Shown piece by piece: positions 30,267 through 36,022 of a stretch of 36,022 bases of DNA (the first letter of the stretch is position 1; every line of letters begins with the position of its first letter). The stretch is from a virus. The translations under genes were made by a program, and so were the position numbers. The stretch spans positions 1 through 36,022 of IMG/VR virus record IMGVR_UViG_3300046648_000130. One strand, given 5' to 3'. The notes beneath the pieces are model-generated. The model saw only the letters and a program-made list of their open reading frames with translations. It did no database searches and was not told the origin of the DNA.

Positions 30267-33200
30267 ATGACACACCATAACGAGAAACAAGACGAGTTCA
30301 AGCTCAGGGACTTTTACGAGGAGCGCTTCGGCTCCCGGCCAGAGTCGCTCGTCGACTACTGCTTCAACGAGATCTCCGACATTGCTTTTCAAGTCGGGAT
30401 CAAGTGGGAATCGATCGCGGGCTCGGTTCACTACAGCGACGGCAAGGGCTCCAAATACCGGGGCAAGATCGACACCGTCGAAAAGAAACACGCCAAGAAG
30501 GTGATGGTCTGGGGCTCCCTCAAACGCACCGATAGCAAGCTCGGCTCTTTTGAATTCCCGACCCTCACGTTCAGCAACAACGTTGCCTCGATCGATGCGG
30601 CCGGCTGGTCTGGCCTTTCTGCTCTGTTTGAACTGTACAAACGCCAAGGTGGCCAGATCACCGACGCGAAGCATGAGCAGTGGAAAAAGGAGCAGGAAGC
30701 CAAGAGTGCGGATCGAGCGCGTAAACGTGCCGAAGCTGATCGCATCGAGGCCGAGATCCTGGCCCGCATCCACGCCGAGCGCGAAGCCTATGAACAGGTC
30801 TGGTTCCGAGGTGGGGCGGTTGAGTTCAAATATCTCGACCCCCAAACCAAGCTTGAGGCGACCGACACCGTTGAACTGATCGGCAGCGAGGACGGCACTG
30901 CACCTTACTTGCAACGCAAGAAAATCAGCGACATCGCGCAATTTGTCGAATTAAAGCGTATGCGTGATCGTCACGGCATCTTTACTGCGGTTCCCCTGCT
31001 CGATATCGACGGCGAGTTTCAGGGCCTCCAGCGCCTGTACGAAAAGAAGAAGTACCAAGGCACCGGCGTCAAAATGGACGGCCTGCATTGCGTGATCGGC
31101 GATATCGAAAACGCAAAGCGCGTCTATGCCGTCGAAGGTTTTGCCACTGGCGCGAGTGTCTTTCTTGCTGAGCATTCAGCACAAAAACAAGCTGCCGTGA
31201 TTATCACGGTCAGCGTTGGTAACCTCTCGAAAGTCCTGCGCAAGTACCACCAGCGTTTCCCGCAACTGCGCATTATCAACGCTGCCGACGACGACCAATT
31301 TACCCGCGCCGGTAACGCCGGGCGCCTCGCCGCCCTCGATCTGCATAAAGAGTTTGGCCATTGGGCCGTTCTGCCGGATTTCAGCGAGCTCGAAGCCGAG
31401 CAGCGCAACACGGATAAGCCTACCGACTGGAACGACTACCACTGCCTTTTCGGTCTCAAAGCCACCTTGAAAAGCCTGCGATCGCGGGAAGTTTTCAAAG
31501 CGTCGACGGACTATTTCGAGTACCGCCTACAGCGGATCTCCATCAGCGGCGAACACGCCGAGAAAGCTGCCCTCGACGCGATCGGCGCCGGGATGTTGCT
31601 TGTACCGATCAAGTTCAGCACGAAAGAGATCGTCGAGCGCGTGCTCGAGGAGCTGCCGGTGGGTTACATGTTCTCGCACTTCAAAATCAAGCGGCGCGCG
31701 ATCTGGCTGGCCAAACTCAAATTGAACGAGGTGCAGGAGCTGCGCGGTTTCTCTGCCGCAGCCTTGGCAAAACCAAACGTCAAATATTTGAAGATCCCAG
31801 GCATCCGCGCCAGCCACGGCGGCACGCTGCTGCCAGATCACATTGCGGATATGGTCGAATCGATGGACGGGTTTGTCATCGTTCGCGCGCCCATGGGCTC
31901 GGGCAAAACCGAAAAGCTGATCGCCCCCGTCATGCAGCACTCGAACCGGGCCGCGTACATCGCCCACCGCATCAGCCTGCTCGACGATGCCGCGACCCGC
32001 TTGAATATCCAGCATTACCAGCAAGTGACCGCGATCGAAATGCTCGACGTTTCGCACATGGCTTGCTGCGTCAACTCGCTGACCAAATCGCGTTTCTACA
32101 ACCGAGAGGAACGCAGTTGGTTCACCACCATCGACACGCTTTGCATCGACGAGGCAAGTCAGGTAATCCGCCACACGACTACCGGCCCGGTTGACTCTCC
32201 TGTTCGGGTTATGGACGCACTCCTCGAGGCGATGGCCAGCGCCAAACGTGTTCTGCTGTGCGACGCCGACGCAAACGATTCTGTTATCCGGCTGTGCGAG
32301 GAAGCGGCCCCGGGTAAACAGATCACAATCATCGAAGTAACTGGCGCGATGGATCACATAACCGTCAAACACTCCGACCTCGACAGCGTCTGGCAAAAAG
32401 CGCTCGATCTGATCCTCGCCGGCAAGCGTGTACTCGTAGCCAATGACTCCGCCGAATCGGCAAAGAAGCTGGCCGCAATGGTCAACGAGAAACGGCCAGA
32501 AACCAAGCTGCTGCTAATCCACCGCGATTCCAAGTCAGATCCAGCCGTCGACGCGTTCCTCGCGGATCCATGCGGCGAGGCGGTTCACTATGACGCCTTG
32601 ATTTATTCGCCTGCGATTTCCTCAGGCGTGTCTATGACCATCCCGCATTTTCAGCACCATATTGGTATTTTCAGCGGCAACACGATCGGCCCGAGCGATG
32701 CAGTCCAGATGCTCCGCCGCGACCGTACCGCCCGCGATTATCTGATCGGCATCGGCCACAGCAACAGCCAGCGCGAGACGGATCGCGAGGCCATTTACCG
32801 TGGTTGGCTTGCCGCCGATGTCATCAGTTGCGAGTTTGAGGAAACGACCACCGAGATCCTGCTACGCCGCCAAAAAACTGCATTCGACGAGCTTTATCTG
32901 TCTGCCACAGCCAACGAAAACCGGGCAAAGAATAATTTCGCCAATAACCTGCTGCTCATGTTGCACGCCGACCGCTATAAGGTTGAGCGGGTAGCCACAG
33001 ACGACATGCTCGCGCGGGCTTCCCGCAAAAACCGCAAGGTCGCGGGGCAGTTGGTTTTTGGGCGACGCATGGAGCTGATCGAAAGCGTCAAGACTCCCAA
33101 CGAGGAGGAGTTTGCCAAGCTTGACCGCATGGAAGTGCGGAGCGAGGAGGAGGCTGCGCAGATCGATCGCTACCAGATCGAGCGCCAGCTCGGCGTTGAG

Positions 33201-34022
33201 CAGATCACTGCCGACGACGTAGCGTTTTATGACGATCGCGGGATCTCAAAGGTTATCGGCCTTGAGCTGCTGCAATCGACAGAGGAGCAGGCTCGCACTT
33301 ACGACAAGGCCCAGCGCAAGGCGCGCGTAGTCCTTTCCAAAACACGGTTTAAAACGGCTGCACGCGGTTTCCTGCTGGATACCTTCGCTGTGCTGGGGAT
33401 CGACCCGCAAACGGGCGCTGGCGAGTTCTCCGTGGACTCCTGCGGTCAGGTTCTCGACAAAATTCTGAGCAGCCAGGAATCAGCAGAGCTTTACAACTCT
33501 CTCAAGCTTGGCGCGCTGGTCAATTTCGGGCGCAAACGCGGCTGTGCAACAACCCTCGTTAAATCGATTCTGATCCGCCTCGGCTTGGGCGTGGATAAGC
33601 GTAAGTCCAACGGGAAGTTTCTTTACCAGATCAACCCGGAGCACTGGGGTTTCATGATCCGCTACGTGAACAACCGCGCCGCGATCGGTATTCACTCGCT
33701 GACCACCCACGAACACGCAGCCACGCCGCACACGCCAAAGCCCGGTATTGACGCTGCTGAGGCTGCGCCAGCGCCTGACAGGGACACTTTGCAGGGTGAG
33801 TGTATAGCGTCAGATGAAAAGTATCCCTTGGAGCTGCGCGAACGCCTATACGCTGCCGCTCGTCGCAATTTCACCCCTCTCGGTTTCACGTTGAGCGAGA
33901 TAGTGGAAGGCTTGCGGCCCGAAGTGGCGGTGGGGTTTGCTCAGGAGGGGGCAGATCCTCGAACCATTGGCTTCATGCTTCGTTACGCACAACAGCTACT
34001 ACAAGCCAACCACTCGGATTAA
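30267..34022 (+). CDS. repA: replication protein RepA (TOPRIM primase + helicase)
   Basis: 1251 residues, as large as N15 RepA (about 1324). TOPRIM: YAVEGFATGASV (VEG at about 288-290) and INAADDDQF (DDD at 341-343). Helicase: APMGSGKTEKL (Walker A, about 541-548) and LCIDEASQ (DE at 628-629), as in the viral origin-binding-helicase family. It would initiate, prime and unwind; in N15 the origin lies inside repA. ATG 30267 is chosen (AAGGGA 6-8 bases upstream); an earlier start at 30177 would translate the iterons. The C-terminal ~300 residues are unassigned. Confidence 0.94.
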   Translation: MTHHNEKQDEFKLRDFYEERFGSRPESLVDYCFNEISDIAFQVGIKWESIAGSVHYSDGKGSKYRGKIDTVEKKHAKKVMVWGSLKRTDSKLGSFEFPTLTFSNNVASIDAAGWSGLSALFELYKRQGGQITDAKHEQWKKEQEAKSADRARKRAEADRIEAEILARIHAEREAYEQVWFRGGAVEFKYLDPQTKLEATDTVELIGSEDGTAPYLQRKKISDIAQFVELKRMRDRHGIFTAVPLLDIDGEFQGLQRLYEKKKYQGTGVKMDGLHCVIGDIENAKRVYAVEGFATGASVFLAEHSAQKQAAVIITVSVGNLSKVLRKYHQRFPQLRIINAADDDQFTRAGNAGRLAALDLHKEFGHWAVLPDFSELEAEQRNTDKPTDWNDYHCLFGLKATLKSLRSREVFKASTDYFEYRLQRISISGEHAEKAALDAIGAGMLLVPIKFSTKEIVERVLEELPVGYMFSHFKIKRRAIWLAKLKLNEVQELRGFSAAALAKPNVKYLKIPGIRASHGGTLLPDHIADMVESMDGFVIVRAPMGSGKTEKLIAPVMQHSNRAAYIAHRISLLDDAATRLNIQHYQQVTAIEMLDVSHMACCVNSLTKSRFYNREERSWFTTIDTLCIDEASQVIRHTTTGPVDSPVRVMDALLEAMASAKRVLLCDADANDSVIRLCEEAAPGKQITIIEVTGAMDHITVKHSDLDSVWQKALDLILAGKRVLVANDSAESAKKLAAMVNEKRPETKLLLIHRDSKSDPAVDAFLADPCGEAVHYDALIYSPAISSGVSMTIPHFQHHIGIFSGNTIGPSDAVQMLRRDRTARDYLIGIGHSNSQRETDREAIYRGWLAADVISCEFEETTTEILLRRQKTAFDELYLSATANENRAKNNFANNLLLMLHADRYKVERVATDDMLARASRKNRKVAGQLVFGRRMELIESVKTPNEEEFAKLDRMEVRSEEEAAQIDRYQIERQLGVEQITADDVAFYDDRGISKVIGLELLQSTEEQARTYDKAQRKARVVLSKTRFKTAARGFLLDTFAVLGIDPQTGAGEFSVDSCGQVLDKILSSQESAELYNSLKLGALVNFGRKRGCATTLVKSILIRLGLGVDKRKSNGKFLYQINPEHWGFMIRYVNNRAAIGIHSLTTHEHAATPHTPKPGIDAAEAAPAPDRDTLQGECIASDEKYPLELRERLYAAARRNFTPLGFTLSEIVEGLRPEVAVGFAQEGADPRTIGFMLRYAQQLLQANHSD

Positions 34023-34082
34023 ACTGTATAGAAAACCAGTAAGTCATAATGCCAGCATCACAATGGAAAGGGAGGGCGAGGA

Positions 34083-34343
34083 ATGCAACACATGGAACAA
34101 ATCGAACAAGCGGCACGCCGTTTGTACAGGATCCAAGCCAACTTGGAGTTGGTCGCGAAGGCTGGGCCGGAGGCCGGTCTCGCGAATGTCATGGAAGTAA
34201 ACGATCTGATTCGGGAGGAGGTGGCGAGAGTGCTGATCCTTCTGGATCAGGCGGGGCAGGTTCAGGCAATGCCGGCAGCGATCGCGCCGGCATTGAAGGA
34301 GAAAGGGGAGGTACTGGCGTTTAGGCCTTCGCCAACTGCGTGA
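34083..34343 (+). CDS. small helical protein downstream of repA, 86 aa
   Basis: GGAGGGCGAGGA precedes ATG 34083. The product (MQHMEQIEQAARRLYRIQAN onward) is helical and has LIREEVARVLILLDQAG in the middle. Its end overlaps the protelomerase end by 23 bases in convergent orientation. No family recognised. It is expressed with repA. Confidence 0.68.
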   Translation: MQHMEQIEQAARRLYRIQANLELVAKAGPEAGLANVMEVNDLIREEVARVLILLDQAGQVQAMPAAIAPALKEKGEVLAFRPSPTA

Positions 34344-35976
34344 ACGCCTCGCGACTTGCGGCCATCCGGTCGGCGCCCTCGCCTCGCGCCACCTCCACGC
34401 CGTTGAGAGTTAGCACAGCAACCCACAGGCCGTCATCGGCCCGGTGAGTAACCAAATGCGGTTTAGCGTTGGCCACCTCGCGTGGTATCTCGGCAGCAAT
34501 GGTATTAAGCGGACGAACAGGCGCAGATAGCGCCTCCGCTGCCAGCGCGAGATATTCTTGAATGATCGGGCGATAGCTCCCGACGTTCACACTGATAGAG
34601 CGCTGAATGATCTTAGCCGCCGGCTCAGCTTTAACGGTGGCCTTTACCCAAGAATGAATTTTCTCCATGGCTTCGCGCCCCTGAATGCTGGGGTGCGAAT
34701 CAAGGGCTTGCAGCGCCTCGAGGCGGCTGAGAGTCTTTTCCGCTGGCGCTGAGCCCTCGGAAGGCTCGGTGTAATCCACCTTGAATTGCTTGTAACTCTC
34801 CTGCGTGTCCATGTCTTCGTGACCGAGCATTTCCCGCCAGAAAACCTCCTCATTCACCTTGCGCCAGCGCTTGTCGTGTTTGAAGTGCGCCTCGAAAACC
34901 ACGCGCGCCCAAATGGCTCGGGTGTCCTTGAAAACCCGGCTTTCATCTTTGAAAACCCGCTTTGTCAGCGTGTTGAGTGTCTTGGCCGTGCGACGGTTTA
35001 CCTCGGTGTTGCTTTTGTCCTGCAGATCGATAACCGCCGGCAGTTCGCGCAAGCGCTTGATGGCCTCGAGCACGATATCGGCGCTGAGCAGGGTGTAAAT
35101 CCTGTAGCTCGAGCTGTAGTCGACGCCCATGCGCTGCTTGGCCTGACCGCTGAACTCGAGTTCAAACTCGCCGACCTTTTTGAACCGGCCTTGCTTGAGA
35201 ACTTCAATCGCTCGGCGCCCGGTGGCCATCGCGACCCCCAGGGCGAGATAGGAGTAGTACGGTGACGATCCGTCGCCGCGATCCTGATACTGAGTAAGCA
35301 GCTCGCTCGCGGTTTTGACCAGCCAGTGATAGTTGATCTCGATAGTGTTGGTTGCCTTGTGCTCGAGCACCTCGGCAGCTTTTTCGCCAAGCTGGTCACG
35401 CGTCACCATCGGCAGCGACAAGTGACGCATGATTTCGTGATCGAGTTTCATCTCGCGAATTTCTTTATAGGCGGCATCGTCACCGGCCCGGCGGATATCG
35501 TTTTTCAGATCGCGATGCGCGATGCGCAACGTGGTGATGTCGTCCATTGCCGCCATGGCGAGAAGCTGCTCAGCGTAGCGGGGGTGATGCTTGGCCATGC
35601 GGCGGCATGACTCCTCGATCGCGTGATGGCGCCAGTTTTTGGCGGTGATCGCCTTGCGGATGTCAGTCAGATACCGGCGGTAAGTGGTGGCCTTGAGCTT
35701 GTCGTCGTCCTTCTTGCGCCGATCCTCATAGAGCTTCGTCCGGACGCGATGCGCCAGCCGTCCGAGGCGCTTGGTTTTCTCCGCGCGGCTCAATTCTTCG
35801 TTGTTGTCGATCAACTCGATCTGCTCGAGCAGATTCTTAATCAAAACGCCGAGCTCGACTTTCTGCCGGGTAGCGCCGCCAACGTTGCCGAAGGAGGTGC
35901 GCTCCTGTTCACCGAGCGGATCTTTCGATCGAGGCTTGCTGACCGGACTGGCCTTCTTTGCTTCTTGCTTTTTCAT
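34321..35976 (-). CDS. protelomerase (hairpin telomere resolvase)
   Basis: 551 residues; N15 TelN is about 631 and the KO2 TelK about 640. Catalytic residues of the tyrosine-recombinase-like core appear with TelK spacing: Arg254 (ATGRRAIEV), Lys280 (SGQAKQR), Lys350 and Arg353 (KDTRAIWAR), His386 (LGHEDMD), Tyr395 (TQESYKQF). The intervals 353-386 (33) and 386-395 (9) equal those of TelK (383-416-425). It cuts the tel palindrome and makes closed hairpin ends. AAGGAGG lies 7 bases before the ATG. The N-terminal ~220 residues are helical and basic. A plain integrase is unlikely. Confidence 0.95.
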   Translation of the reverse strand: MKKQEAKKASPVSKPRSKDPLGEQERTSFGNVGGATRQKVELGVLIKNLLEQIELIDNNEELSRAEKTKRLGRLAHRVRTKLYEDRRKKDDDKLKATTYRRYLTDIRKAITAKNWRHHAIEESCRRMAKHHPRYAEQLLAMAAMDDITTLRIAHRDLKNDIRRAGDDAAYKEIREMKLDHEIMRHLSLPMVTRDQLGEKAAEVLEHKATNTIEINYHWLVKTASELLTQYQDRGDGSSPYYSYLALGVAMATGRRAIEVLKQGRFKKVGEFELEFSGQAKQRMGVDYSSSYRIYTLLSADIVLEAIKRLRELPAVIDLQDKSNTEVNRRTAKTLNTLTKRVFKDESRVFKDTRAIWARVVFEAHFKHDKRWRKVNEEVFWREMLGHEDMDTQESYKQFKVDYTEPSEGSAPAEKTLSRLEALQALDSHPSIQGREAMEKIHSWVKATVKAEPAAKIIQRSISVNVGSYRPIIQEYLALAAEALSAPVRPLNTIAAEIPREVANAKPHLVTHRADDGLWVAVLTLNGVEVARGEGADRMAASREAFTQLAKA

Positions 35977-36022
35977 CTTCGCGCCTCCTTAGGCATACAC
36001 ACTTAACCCTAGCCCAAATTAT
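35977..36022. other. candidate tel region, right side, with third TAGGG motif
   Basis: Right end of the window, upstream of the protelomerase ribosome site. On the minus strand TAGGGTTAAGTGTGTATG (36011-35994) resembles the two arms of the 20-70 repeat, e.g. TAGGGCTTTATGTGTATG at 22-39. CATACACA is shared by both ends (35994-36001, and on the minus strand at 32-39). The match is partial, so the ends are not simple copies of one hairpin half. Confidence 0.45.

Noticed and set aside
30219-32396. Minus-strand frames inside repA (240 and 289 residues)
   Set aside because: Antisense to conserved TOPRIM and helicase motifs; no ribosome site or domain supports them.
34321-35976. Tyrosine integrase instead of protelomerase
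   Set aside because: Size, Arg-Lys-Lys-Arg-His-Tyr spacing equal to TelK, and linkage to repA and parA favour protelomerase. No attachment site or excisionase is visible.
1-36022. tRNA or rRNA genes, insertion sequences, named antiphage defence genes
   Set aside because: I looked for cloverleaf ends, transposase motifs and known defence domains and saw none; a dedicated search could still find a divergent one.

Overview
The window looks like the complete genome, about 36 kb, of a temperate tailed phage that lives as a plasmid prophage, probably a linear one with hairpin telomeres. Three genes say so: a protelomerase at the right end (34321-35976, minus), a large TOPRIM-helicase RepA of the N15 type (30267-34022, plus), and a ParA partition ATPase at the left end (375-1034, plus). 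I see no integrase. The order parA - junction 36022/1 - protelomerase - repA matches the N15 order sop - tel - telN - repA. A lambda-like head joined to a P2-like contractile tail, together with a protelomerase, is the known layout of the linear-plasmid myoviruses of Halomonas and Vibrio (PhiHAP-1, VP882, VHML). The G+C-rich sequence, codon use and gene types suggest a gammaproteobacterial host, most likely Pseudomonas; the host is an inference.

Layout. 1-374: candidate tel region, short repeats and the first iteron cluster. 375-2868 (plus): parA, a small ParB-like partner, four small overlapping unknown genes and a small membrane protein. 2917-23667 (minus): the structural genes. In transcription order these are small and large terminase, gpW-like connector, portal, protease-capsid fusion, FI-, FII-, Z- and U-like proteins (lambda order), then P2-like V, W, J, I, tail fibre and its chaperone, a small unknown, sheath, tube, E/E' with a -1 frameshift, tape measure, U, X and D. 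23668-23944: gene-free, with an iteron cluster and a candidate cos site. 23945-25990 (minus): a Gp49-like gene, a small unknown, Rz with nested Rz1, a T4-type lysozyme with an N-terminal hydrophobic segment, and a holin. 26010-26081: two strong terminators just upstream of the holin. 26199-29147 (minus): early operon of seven small genes, including a zinc-finger protein, a DksA/TraR-like protein and a candidate antiterminator. 29148-29294: operator region. 29295-29960 (plus): CI-like repressor. 29961-30266: terminators and repA leader. 30267-34343 (plus): repA and a small gene. 34321-35976 (minus): protelomerase.

How it may work. The repressor binds the CTCTGTAT-type sites in 29161-29240 and holds down the leftward early operon. 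On induction that operon would make a candidate antiterminator (26890-27753), letting transcription pass the tandem terminators into lysis, packaging, head and tail genes, all on the minus strand. In the prophage, RepA replicates the plasmid, protelomerase resolves the telomeres, and ParA with its small partner segregates it.

The most notable unexplained structure is a family of GCGTTTTTGCG-type iterons at five separate intergenic loci (about 288, 23690, 26162, 26524 and 30229). Each lies next to a key operon. They resemble in arrangement the dispersed centromere sites of N15 and may be partition and/or control sites.
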